From: Scytalidium lignicola
Taxonomy: Eukaryota > Ascomycota > Leotiomycetes
Length of the DNA stretch: 64,000 bases
Assembly: GCA_002812745.2 (NCBI GenBank)
Contig: NCSJ02000073.1
Coordinates: 62,001-126,000 of the forward strand
Reading direction: 5' to 3'
Part shown: positions 33,701 to 45,672 of the stretch, one piece after another
How positions within the stretch are numbered: the first letter of the stretch is position 1
How the letters are laid out: every line of letters begins with the position of its first letter
The notes under the pieces: model-generated
The model's database searches: none
Told to the model about the DNA's origin: nothing
What the model saw: only the letters and a program-made list of their open reading frames with translations
Program-made: the position numbers and the translations under genes

Positions 33701-36700
33701 AAATTAAATCTCAAATCCCAAAGCATGACAAGGCTACAGAAAGTAGATACCCGAGTCCCAACGATTTTTTCTTCATCCCTGCAAGGTAGGCAAAGGTAGG
33801 GCAAAATAAATGACAAGGGACAAAAACATCATCAACGAAACAAAAAAACGAACGACACAGATACTGCAATACTGTAGTAGATGTGATGCAGATGATATCA
33901 GATGGGGGTACATAGATTAGAGGGATCTCATTGCCTCAATCGGGCACGAAGCATGAGAAGCCCCAGCAAAACGCTAGCCCGCCAAGTCCCACGAACCCTT
34001 GAGCCTCTTACACACACCAAGTCGCAAAGAAGTCCTTGCAGTAAGGCTTGATTTCCCAACGTTTATTGCAGCACAACACCATCTTTGAAGCATTATCACA
34101 CACACACTACACACCGCATACATACCGATACATCAACTATGAATCTTGCTATATTGATGCATTATAGTAATGGTGCCCAAGGAATGACGAAAACATATCG
34201 ACGATAAGATTTTCTTTCCCGCGGGATGTTTTCGCATTAGATATCTCGGCGGCGGCGACGGCGGCTGGACTAGGAGAATTGAGCCCTTTGTGGCGAAGAG
34301 CAACCGCACTTCACAGGGTTAAAAAAAAAATCTTTTCCGTACGTCGATTTTGTTGATAAACCTCCCGCACAGTGTGGTTACATCGTCCGAATCATTTCGC
34401 ACACACACAAATATCTAGTACACAATCTGACAATTGCACTACTCCGTGAAACTTTTATAACAGTCCAAAGATACAAATTACCAACGACAAGCCTATAGCG
34501 GATGACGACGGCGATCTAGGAACTTTACTCGGCTCCTTGGCCTAAATCAAGTGGGTTAATAGATTTTCGCTTTTACGTTAAATTTATCGAAAAAAGGGAG
34601 AACCTCTTACATATCTTCATTTTCAATTTTTGATGGATCTGGGTTCTTTTCCTTTTTTCTCACATCCTTTTTGTTTTTTTTTTTTCTTTGGTTAGCGGCT
34701 GAAGATGGGTGCACACATTTGTGGTTTGGTGCAGAAAGCAAGGTTCATCTTCCGCTCCCTACCTCTTTCCGTTCCGCCTTTGGCCAACCCCCCCCCCTTG
34801 TTAACTAGCACGCCCCCTTTTTTCGCCCCTCTCAACAACATCTCCATCTTGCATCTCCATGGGGATGTGGATCGGATGGGGGAATAGGGATGCTGGTTCT
34901 ATAGTTTTGAGATCTTATGGAAGATTTGTTAGTTTTGAAGATATACTCTGAATACTGTAGAAGAAAGTGAAAATAAGACACCACCAAACCTGGGACGACT
35001 GAAAAGATTGGTGGAAATGTTTTTTTTTCATCTTGGGTTTTTTCGTGATTTCCTTTACTCGCGTATAATGTCTTTTTTTTTGGCGCCCAACAAACTTTTC
35101 TGAAGTTGGGTTTTCCTTTCCAAGTGGCAAAGTGATGATAGACGCTTCTCTTGGGGCATCCCGCCTTTCTCCAGAGGCTCGGGTAGCGGTGGAGAGGGGT
35201 TTGTTGATCCTCTTTGTTGTTGTACCTGAGTACAGGTACTACAGTACAACATAGAAAGTACAAACTCTTGTGGTGGCAAAAGGCGTTACAGGGATTTTTT
35301 TTGCCTCGGTGGAAGCTGTGATGATAATATAGTACGGGTATCTGAGCATGATCTTGTCAGATACAATGGTTGAAGTACGTATTTTCCATGATACTTTTGA
35401 TATTAACATTTTCTTATCGCTTTTTCACAGTTTTCTCTATGTAAGCATGGCTCTATTTTTTTCTCTTGCTTTCTAGTAAAGTTAAGCTCATCCATCTCAA
35501 TCATTCTATTAGTCACCATTACAGATCTACACCTATCACTTATCTCCCAACGCTTCTGTTCCGCTCTCCCCTGGTCACCTATATCGCTTCTAGGCAAACT
35601 CACTCGCCATCGCACAGTGAGGTGAGGTGTGAACCCTTTCTGTATGCGTAGACATGGCTCAAAATGCAATACAGTCTGCCCCTTTTCTCGTCATCTTAGA
35701 TACCACAAAGCAAGACAAACCACCCTTCTCCACAGTGCTAGTGCAAGTGCCAGCCACCTCAGCAGCAGAATTTCAGCTTTATTGGCTTCAAAAGTGGCTA
35801 CTACCTGCACAACACTACGAATCACTACTGGTGCTGGAACTGCAACTGCGGGAGATATCCCTTTCTAGCCGCAAGCCGCTTCTCTACAAGTGTTGAGCGT
35901 CCACGGAAAGATAGGGCAGTCCACATCTCCCCCTCAGCCTACATTTACTTGCTTGGTCTGGAGGAGGGGCAAAGCACTACACTGCCTCCGTCCTTGGCTT
36001 CAAAGGCCGAGCCGCTGTCATTAGACCGAGCTCTCGAGGTAGTTCCGCGGGGGTTAAGGGTTCGTCCCACAATTATTATCAATTCGAGCAAACTCAAACT
36101 CCTGGGGGATGCTGGGCTTTTCTTCTTCTTCTACAATAGGTTCGGAGCATTAGGAGAGATCACGGTATTATTTGTAGAGAATTGGGATCTACAGTGCTGT
36201 CGGACCAAACAGCGGGGTGAGTTGTCCCTTTTTGTCAATCACCTGCTTCAAGGGTCCTGGGGGGCTAAGCACGCTGGGTTGCTGTGATCTACAGTGTTCG
36301 TTACGACTGTGGTTACAGCAGCCGCTGTGGCTATGTGGCTATCTGCGGAAGGTAATGTAGTCCGAGGGCGTATACTTGGGGGAATAGAGTATGGGGATGG
36401 AGAAAGGGGGGGGGAGACAAGGCCTGGAACCTTATCCTAGCTGATCGGCGTTGAGAGGCAGGTACAGTACATGTACCTGATAGTTTAGGTACTTGTGAGT
36501 GACAGGTGATAGCCCTGGAATTACCCCTCCTTCTCCTGTCTCCTCTTCGGCAGATTAAGTACTGTATCAAAAACGTCTTCCTTCGAGCGGAATTGCAGTT
36601 ACGGGATGTGGAAGCCAGGGAGACAATTTCCTAATGCTAAAGGCTGACTGCAGTAATACTCTACAGCACAGACATAGGCACAGAGCTAGCTATTCGGGAG

Positions 36701-39700
36701 CCCAAAAGCGTCCCTCGAATGGTTTGATACTGACGGTGCAGTAAGGTGAGGGAAGCGGAGCTGTCGTATGAGGAAAGCATGAGAGCCCGTATGAGAAGCC
36801 GTAGGGAGTACATGTCCTCCGTGTTATGTCGTGCAGCTTGTCTCATGTACCCCGCGACACATAAAAACAACAACAAATTGACAGCTCATGCAAAAGCCAA
36901 GTCACCTGATTTGTCAGATGCATGATTGCCATCGACGTCACTCCAGATAACGGAGCTCCAATGCTTTAATGCACGTTCCCCCTCCTCTTCGATTGCACAA
37001 AATCTTCAAGCGGGAAGCAGTCCACCCCGGAGAGAGAAAGAATAAATCTCATGATGTATTTTACTGTAGTATTTAGCATTTTTTTGGGCCGGTTTACGCT
37101 CGTAAAACTAAAGCTAACAGGAGATCGTATGACAAAAGTTCCTTAGCCTTGTGTGATGATTCCCGTCCACCAAGGACCNAAAAAACCCCGTAATTTCTAC
37201 CCCATTATCAAACTGCTTCTCATTCTAGATTATATTTTTGAGTAATCTCATCGAATCAACNAAAAAGAGCGGCGAAAGTAATAATTNAAAAAAGCCATTA
37301 CTCGTAACCCTCCTCCCGTGCCATCCTCCTCCTCTCTTGCCACATTCCACTTCGCCTCTCTCCACACAACCAACAACCAACAAACCAGAGAACCATCCAA
37401 AAAAAAACCATCACACCCCTAACAAATGGGCGTAGATCAAAGCCTCCTCATCCTCACTAACCCTAGCAAATTAACCCTACCCCAATCCCAATTGACTCAA
37501 ATAACCCTTCCTTCCTTCCCTCCTCCCTCTTCCCGTGTACCCCCCCCCCTTTTCCCTTCACCCCCTTGGCGCCTGGGCTGGGGCTGGACTGGACTTGACT
37601 TGCCGCTATCATTTGTCTTGCCTTGCCTTTTCTGCACTGCTCACCGTCGCATCCTTTCCCTCCCAGCAGCGGCTTGCTTGGCCTTCACCAGCGCCATGGA
37701 TCGATTCATCTCTCGATCCGCACACTGAGCTCGGTTCAGGTGGTGGATTGCCGGGTTAATTGGTACTGTACTTGCAGTAGAGTTTGAAAGGTACTAGGTT
37801 TGTTATTAGCATTGGCATTGCGATGAACTACAGTGCTGCTACTACTACTACTCTTCTATCTATGTCTTTGCTATCTTGGATTTTCAGTGTTGGATCCAGT
37901 AGACTACTAGCCTGGGAAAAGCAAATATCTGAGAGAGGGAGAGGGGCAAGTGGCCCTCTCCTTTATCGGCGGGGGAGGGGTTTACATATTTACGGTGAAG
38001 ATGGTAGGTCCATATGGATTCACTTCTTTTTTCATTTCATAACGTTGCGGTGAAGGATGGATCTATTTTTTATGTATATCTTCTGTGGCAAGTGATTGGT
38101 TTAAGGATATTTTGGTTGTGATGGAGGTGAGATGAGGCGATGGCGGGTAGAGAGTGGTGGTGGATGGCGGATGGCGGATGGCGGATGGTGTATTGGANGG
38201 GGGGGGAGAGGAATTAGGAGAGGGGCAGATGCCGAGACACGGACTGGAATTGCTTCNTTTTTTTAATGTTCGGGTTGGATTGGTGTGATACTTCGTATCC
38301 AGGGTTAATTTGAGGGAGAGGTACTGTACAGGAACTTGTACAGTACGTGCAGATAACTTGCTAGAATACTGGCTGAGAGACTGGACATGAACTATACCAA
38401 AGGTTCTTCGGATGCCCTTAGCTAGGGAAAGAGATCAGTCACAATTGAGGCTGTTGCTGTTGCTGTTGCAATCCCGAGACAGCTGTGCAACCCAACGTTG
38501 ACGATCACGGAGCAAAGCTTTGCTTGGAATGTTGCCTTACTTCTGCCTACGGAGGTACGTCCTAGGACCCTTACTGTCAGGGTCATCACTCTTAATCATC
38601 TCATCTGTACAATGACTTAAGTTACGATCAACACCTTTCGAGTTAACTGTAATTATTTCATGCTCACTACAAGAGTTATAGAAACTTATAAAATGAAAAA
38701 AAGTCACGATATCTCCTGCCATGCATTTTCACATGTCAGCAAATTGCAGACGGGATCAAAAGAGGCATGGGCAGACGAGGGCGAGGCTTGGCACGGCCAT
38801 GTCGGGTTGACCGCCAGTATGAGATGCGTCTCAAAGCGTCTCATTGCATTCATCTCTTCTTGCATTTACATACATATGCATATACATAAACCGTACATAC
38901 ATACATATGTACGAAGTACATGACAAGAAGAAGAAGAACAGTTGCAGATGAGGGTGACAATCGGATGGGGCATGCAAAGCCGCTTCCTTATATGAGATAC
39001 ATAATATGTACGGAGTACTGTAAGTCACAGTACATGCTCCCAGAACCAAGGCAGATGCGAACACGGGGAGATTGCATATATTGCGAAAAGAGTGAGCATC
39101 TTTGTCTGTATCATATGTGATAGAGAGAGAAGACACAGATACCAGCAATTTAACTCTAGACTAGCACGCCCGTTCCCGACTCACGCGATGTAACCGATGA
39201 CATTTTCTTTTTGAGAAAAATGGGCGTTGCAACGAGGGGAAGAAAATGTAGATTGCACTTTCGCATCTGCATGTTGCATGCATTTACCTCCTGACACGAA
39301 AACCCAAGGAAAATAGGCACTTGAGGAAGCATACACTACTTGTACTTTTAAATTATTTGCTTGCAGAGAATACGAGAACCGCCGCCTCGAATATCGAATA
39401 TCGAATTTCATATCGAAAATCATCTCGAGGGAACGGCAGATGCATGTGAGATGCATGTGAGCTTTTAGCCTGCCAGTGAATGGGATGAATTGGGATGAAA
39501 GAGATGATGAGGGGATGGCATTTGATTGTTACACGTGCGGGGTTTAAAGATATCGATATATATTAATTAGAACATACAGTATATATATCTATATCTATAT
39601 CTATATTAACGGGGTACCGGGTCGCTCGGGTTTCTCTGAATGTCGCATTGCGGCGTCTTGACCATCATCATCAGCCTTGCAACAACGCTGCCAAAAAAAA

Positions 39701-42700
39701 AACCGGATTTTGGGATGGACTTGCATTGCATATTCTCTGTGAGCCGTGAGCCGTGATCCTTCTTCTTATCCAGAAGAGGAGGATATCCTGCCCGTGACAC
39801 CAAAGAGGTCTGTTTCTCCTTCCTTAACTGGTGCCTTTGATGCATAGCTTTATTAAAAACCAAGTATCGGGTCTTTGGGATCAGAGTTGCTGATAAAAGA
39901 GGGGGCAGTGAAGAAGATGGCCCAAGATACCATCTCCATACAATACTGCAACAATTTCCAAGACGACGAAGGTGCAATAAGGTGGCTATTCAAAATCGAT
40001 TTCAAATCAAATTCGCAATACGCCAGCTCAATCACTCTGTGTCCTTATCATGGAGCTACTGTATCGTCTTGGCTAGAAGCCTGACTTCGATCTATATCTC
40101 CCTCTCCCTTATCCATCCATCCCTCCTCTACCTTCTCTACCTCTACCTCCTCCACATTACTATTACCAGCTCTCAAGTCACACCAAAGGCTGAGTCTCTG
40201 CGAGTTTATTGATTGATTGAAGGGAAGGGCGTTGTAAACTCCAAGCCCAGCCACACGCACGGCATCACGCACGGCATCACGCCCAAAGATTCAACTCAAC
40301 TCACCGCCCCGTTCCCCGGAAATGGTGGCGTAAGCACCTAATAACTCAACCCATCTCGATGTCCCCATCCCAATCTGCTCCGTTCGAGTTGTATATTTCT
40401 TAATCGGGAGCCGTGCTGTCAACTGGTGTAGCGTGGCACCAGACTATATTCCCAACGAAAACCTTACTCCTCGCTGTCTGTAACACTATTTTACCAACCG
40501 ACTACAGTATCTTCACCATCTTCACTTCCACAAAACTCAATCATCCCTTCCCGTCTCTATCTCATCTGCATCCACCTTTTTCTTACCCCGTCCTGAAGCT
40601 GCACCCCGCTCTGCACCCCGCTCTCTGCCCTCCCTTCCTCTCTCTCTTTTCTCTCTCTTATCATCTGTTCCAGAAGAGAAGAAAGAAGGTGTAGCGTGTT
40701 CTGTCGTGAGTGGTTCATGGCGAATTATCAATGCGCTGTGCAAAATATATACCTCCCGCATGCAATCGCAAAATTTCAGACAAGAATTCCCCATCTTTTT
40801 ACCTGGATTGGATATGTAGATACAGGTTTGGATTAATATTAAGCTTGAGATTATATCTAATAAGACGACCTCCCTATTCAATAACTTAGAATGTTAAATA
40901 TCATCCAATGACAAAGAAACATCCCGTTTTCTGTGTAACCTCTAGTCCTTGAAATAGTTCATTTACCAACCCCGCATCCCCCAGTTCCTGCCCTATATTA
41001 TATGCAAAGAATATGCCTTGGCATCCTTCGAATCCTGNCCCCCCCCCGTGCACTACGCCTCCAGCTACATAGGGAATATGTATAGATTAGACAACACGAC
41101 ACACCAATACTAAATATATTCTGCGATAGAGAGAGTGTGTACTGTACTGTATAGTACAAAGGAATGCCTATGAAAAGGCATAAGATGTCTAATTGAATAA
41201 AATAGGGTTGAATTTTCTTATCTTTACACAGAATTGGAAGGAAGATCATCTATAAACAAACATTCATGCCTAAGAAAAAAGCTAATGGGACTCACTTTTC
41301 CTTATCTAGATCTCGTCGCATATACACAGACATATACAGAACAACATTCGGATATCTCCAGCACCACATCATCTAAACATCTAAGCCATAGATGTATAAC
41401 TCGGAATCATGCCATAATCATCAATCAATAAACCAGCTGATTAAACGCCTTCCATCTTGGCAAACGGAACCTCCAAAACCTAACGCTAGATTCATTTTCT
41501 GTCTTGCACCGTCGCAAAGGGGGGTGGGGGGGGGGGGGGCTGGAAAGCAAGGCTAAGGCTACAGCTACAGCTACAGCGGGGAGAACACACGCTGCGGGGC
41601 CGGGATAGCGGGGTAANTATTAGCNTGAAAGCATTCGTCAAAAAAATGGACTGAACTGGNACTGCACTTGGACTTCCATGACCCAACACCCAACCCCCCC
41701 GCGACGCAAAGAAAGAGGCGTTTAGGTATAGAGATTTAAATCCAACCACCGTAAAATCGCGGGTTTCAAGGCACGGGAAGTGAATCAGGGGCCGTGGAGA
41801 AAGGATGGAGATGGCGTTTGTTGGTGGTGATGGTGGTGGTTGTTGTTTGAGGGGAATGGGGAGGCGGTCTTAGGCAGGCGTTTCTGCTTCCGTGCTGGCA
41901 TCGATTCGTTCGTACGCCTTCTCCCCAGAAAGCCAGGTTTCCGTTCTTTCGTTCTGAGGTTGGCTAGTTGGTTAGTTGAGTAGTTGATTGATTTTTGTCT
42001 TTCGGCACGGATAAGGACCTAGCTTTTTCGACCAGGGCTTGTTACGGCAAGACTTGTACACAGTAGATCGGTCTACTGTAGTTGACGAGTTGAGGATGTG
42101 TGGATGACAGGTCTTGAAATAGCTCGATCTGCGTGTGGAGCTGAGTTCTAGACTTTGGCTACTTTTATCGTTGTTCTTGCAGCTATCTAATTGAATGACA
42201 GAATTACATCTTCGAGGGCATAGATAATAGGCAGTTATCAAGGTGAAAGTGCGTGCAAATATGGGTGTGGGCATACAATACGGGGAGGAGAACCAGCGCT
42301 ACCCATTCCAGCTTCCAAGGAGATAGCTCTCTTCCCCCCTTCCTCCCAAGTTTTGCTGTCACCCTGCATAGCTCCCGTCTTTTCCTTTGCCGAGGAAATC
42401 AACCACCTTCTCTGCTGCCTTTTCCTTGGACTTTATCACATCTACAATACCCCTTCCGTAGGACGTTAGACACCAACCTGTCAAAGCACCCACGCATCGT
42501 CAACCTGGATCTGGATATCGGAGCTGCCCGCACCAAGCCTCCTTCTCTGCACGGCTCACTTGGCGTCGAAGGAGCCGTGTGAAGCTGGGCCGACTGAACG
42601 GCTATGTCGGATTTGTGGAATGATCCGAACCTCCGTTCAGCGTCAATCTGTTTTTGTTTATGATGGCCTTAACATGGCGTATGGTATATCAAAGTCACCT

Positions 42701-43414
42701 GAGTCTATTCTATTCCAACATTAAAGATGACTGCAATTTTGCCCGTTTTATTATATTCTGGTAGCCTCACTATCCTATCACTTTAAATGAATCAAGAAAA
42801 TGAGAATTGTAAAAAATTCCTCCCCATTTCTTTCTGCTTTTCTTTCCAAGCAACTTTATTGGTGTTTGCCGGACCGTTAAGTGACTGAAATATTTCTTTT
42901 TAACCAGTTATATCAAAATAAACTAAATTTTCAAAGTACAAATCTAATTGTGTAAACCCCTAATATTTATTGAGATTCAAAAACTGTCACGGACAAGTTT
43001 GCAATTGCCAATCTTTGCAACTGGATTGAAAGGGATATCATTACATAAGCGAGGCTTCGATTTCAAATCCACAACCTCTCCTGCGTCACAGGCTTTAAAG
43101 TCGTCTATCGGACTTTAACACAGTCCCAATACTCGACCTTTGGGAGGAAAAAAAGAATACAACTTCAATCTCCACCTCCTTTCTCCGATACTCTCCCATT
43201 CTAGTTCAAAAGGGCAGATCCAACTGAATCTCGTTCGGTCTTGAATTTGCGAGTCCTAGCCAGCTACCCGACACTTCGGCCCACCCCGTTGGAGGAATTG
43301 GATTGAATAATTGAGACTTTTTTCCCTGCTTCCTTGCGCATTTGTTGGGTTTTGAGCAAATCCTGAACGCGCGTATATACGCATATATTTCATACGGCAG
43401 GCAGAGATACAACA
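30701..43414. other. 12.7-kb gene-free stretch
   Basis: No frame here shows family motifs, coherent splice sites or coding-like composition. It holds many GTAC-type palindromes, pyrimidine-rich tracts that resemble fungal promoters or leaders (about 37311-37400, 37501-37570, 40560-40680), a tandem heptamer at 38162-38188, a CTATAT microsatellite near 39588-39606, and ten N characters. Untranslated transcripts or long regulatory DNA are possible but unproven. Confidence 0.45.
38162..38188. repeat. tandem heptamer GGATGGC, nearly four copies
   Basis: Three complete GGATGGC units followed by GGATGG, 27 bp in all, next to a G-rich run that carries an N at 38198. Confidence 0.9.
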
Positions 43415-44095
43415 ATGGAGTGCTCTCCTCTCTTACGGACCACCATGGCGGCTGTTGGACGACAGGTGTGCAGAAACTACGGCGCTAGAGCAGGTATCAT
43501 GAAGTCGAATATGTGTCGGTCGAGGAGTGTTTCGAGTATAAGTCCATATTTCACGTCGCTGGTATCGTCGAGATCGAGGATGTCGCTGCGGACGGATGCT
43601 CTGAAGGAGGTGTCGTGTTCGTTATATCACACTGCGGGGATTGGGAGGAGGAAGAGTTATTCTGTTTCCGCTGAGAAGAAAGAGGAGGAGGTTGTAGCGG
43701 AGGGTGAAGTAAGACTCCAGCCGCCGGAGCATTTGGATGACCAGGAGAAGCATATTTTCGAGCTGTTGACGGATGCACTAGAGCCGATTGAGCTTTATGT
43801 AAGTTTTGCTTCTCCCATTCCCACCGCTACTAGAGTTCTGGTGTCGTCCTTTTTGGAATATATTGAAGCATCTGTTTATTCTTTATCTCAATTGGCTTGG
43901 TTTCTTGCTAATTCAGTATCTTCGGTTTAGGTCAAGGATATCTCCGGTGGCTGCGGCAGTATGTACGGCATTGACATCGTAAGTGAGAAGTTCCGCGGTT
44001 TGAATATGTTAAAGCAGCAGCGGCTGGTGAATAGTGTATTGGGAGATCTCATAAAGGGGTGGCATGGAGTACAGCTGAAGACGAGGGTGCCTTGA
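43415..44095 (+). CDS. BOL3: mitochondrial BolA-like protein, Bol3 type
   Basis: BolA-family factor that, in yeast and humans, helps Nfu1 deliver 4Fe-4S clusters to mitochondrial client proteins such as lipoate synthase. Exons 43415-43798 and 43931-44095 with a 132-nt intron (GTAAGT donor, TTTAG acceptor), 182 residues. The BolA domain fills the C-terminal third: LTDALEPIELY, then VKDISGGCGSMYGIDIVSEK and KQQRLVNSVLGDLIKGWHGVQLKT. The ligand positions typical of BOLA3/Bol3, C136 (in GGCGSMY) and H173 (in KGWHGV), are both present. The first 60 residues are rich in Arg and Ser with almost no acid, as in a mitochondrial presequence. Met1 context is strong (ACA-ATG-G); Met11 also begins a plausible presequence. 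Unspliced reading ends in an unrelated tail and would lose the catalytically important half. Confidence 0.95.
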
Positions 44096-45672
44096 TTGAT
44101 TGGATAAATGCATCGTCTGTCTGTGTTGGCATGTGCTAGACTTTGTATGATAGATGGGCTGTATACCAAAGGTATGTGTATCAATAATAAGCTAATATGC
44201 TTAGTAGATAAATGGTTTTAAAATCGGGCCATTGTGTACATAATTGGATATGAATCACCACATCTGGTTTGAATGTATTTACCTTCTCCATATATGTAAG
44301 AGCCGATCTACAGTGTTTCTCTGTAACTTCCTTGTGGGTCTATCACTTTCTCGTCTCTGGCACCGTCTCCGGCCCCTTCTAGTGTTTTTGACTGGTGATA
44401 TTTCCTCTCGTCTCTTCCTTTTTAGCATTTCCCTGCTTCATTTGGTCACCTTTTACCGTCCTTCTCAGTTCTATCAGTCATAAACCCTGCAAAGTGTCAA
44501 TCAACCACTATAGAGCCTTCTGTGACATTCGTCAGCCACCTTCTATAACAGGAAAACTTTAATTTATATCGATCTTTGCTCCAGACATGGGCTTGTCACT
44601 TCGCATTAGAAGACGCGTATCTGTCGTTCGAAGTATTCAACTTCACAGAAATCTTTTAGTTTCATATTATTTGGAATGATGCTTTGGGGGGCAAAACAGT
44701 ACATGGGATGATCCACCTTACTGACATGAATTGGATGGCATTCGAACTCATCTGGACTCATCTTGCAGCGGCCCGGTATCGCCTAGGAAGATGCTGCATA
44801 GAAGGTTTCCCCAGCTTGCCGAGGTTGCATTGGGATGAAACCAAGGCTTTGGTTCTAACAAAAAGGGCTGTGATGGTCTGTCTTTAAAGGAATTGTGCTG
44901 ACTTGGTAAGAGTTTTGAAACTCCAGAATGTTACAGACTGCAAGTCACACCGTTGCCCAAACGGGTAAAATCTAACAACCGACTCTCTCGCTCACAACTC
45001 CAACCCATAAAACTAGCCATCGTCTAATCTATTTATCAAACTCATCGGATCTAGCACAGAAGTTTTCGTGATATCCTTTCAATACTCCATACGATAATAA
45101 GATCTGCAATCACCCAATATTCCCGACCGTGCCGTCCCATACAATCGTGTTGCGCTTTGTCCTCGACTTCTAAAACGCGTTCGATCACACGCATAAATCT
45201 GGCTTGGTTCCTATGATGCAACTGCCTCGCCTATCTACGACAGAGGACGCCAAATTATCTGATACTGAATAGAAAAGAAAAGTGATGTATCTACTTGTAT
45301 GATCGTCAAGCCCAGGGTTTGCAACTCGGGGCATCCGGTGGTATGTGATGACGGTAACGTATGGATCCCCGGACTGCATGAACTGCCAGTTCGCATGAGA
45401 TGAAGGAGGAGGTAAGCTGGATCTATCTTTTTATTTTCACCATTTGTCTCATCTTATCTAGCTCGAGCGTAGGATGGAGACCACTTACGCTCTTTCCTGA
45501 CATTTCTCTACTCGGTCGCTCTTCCGGGAACTTTCTTTTTTGTTGATAGTTTTCTATATTCTATATTCCATATTCCTTATTCTATATCATATCATATCAT
45601 AACCCTTTTCTCTCATGAACCTTGGTCGACCCATAAATATGAACTAGATGCTCTTGTTGGTAGAGTGTTCAA
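44096..45672. other. 1.6-kb intergenic region
   Basis: BOL3 3' UTR and the upstream region of the repeat-containing membrane protein gene. A TATTC/TATATC-rich tract lies at 45555-45600, close to the next gene's start. No gene supported. Confidence 0.5.

Noticed and set aside
35949..36287. 112-codon plus-strand frame
   Set aside because: Contains a CTT/TTC run giving FFFFF and no motif; likely chance.
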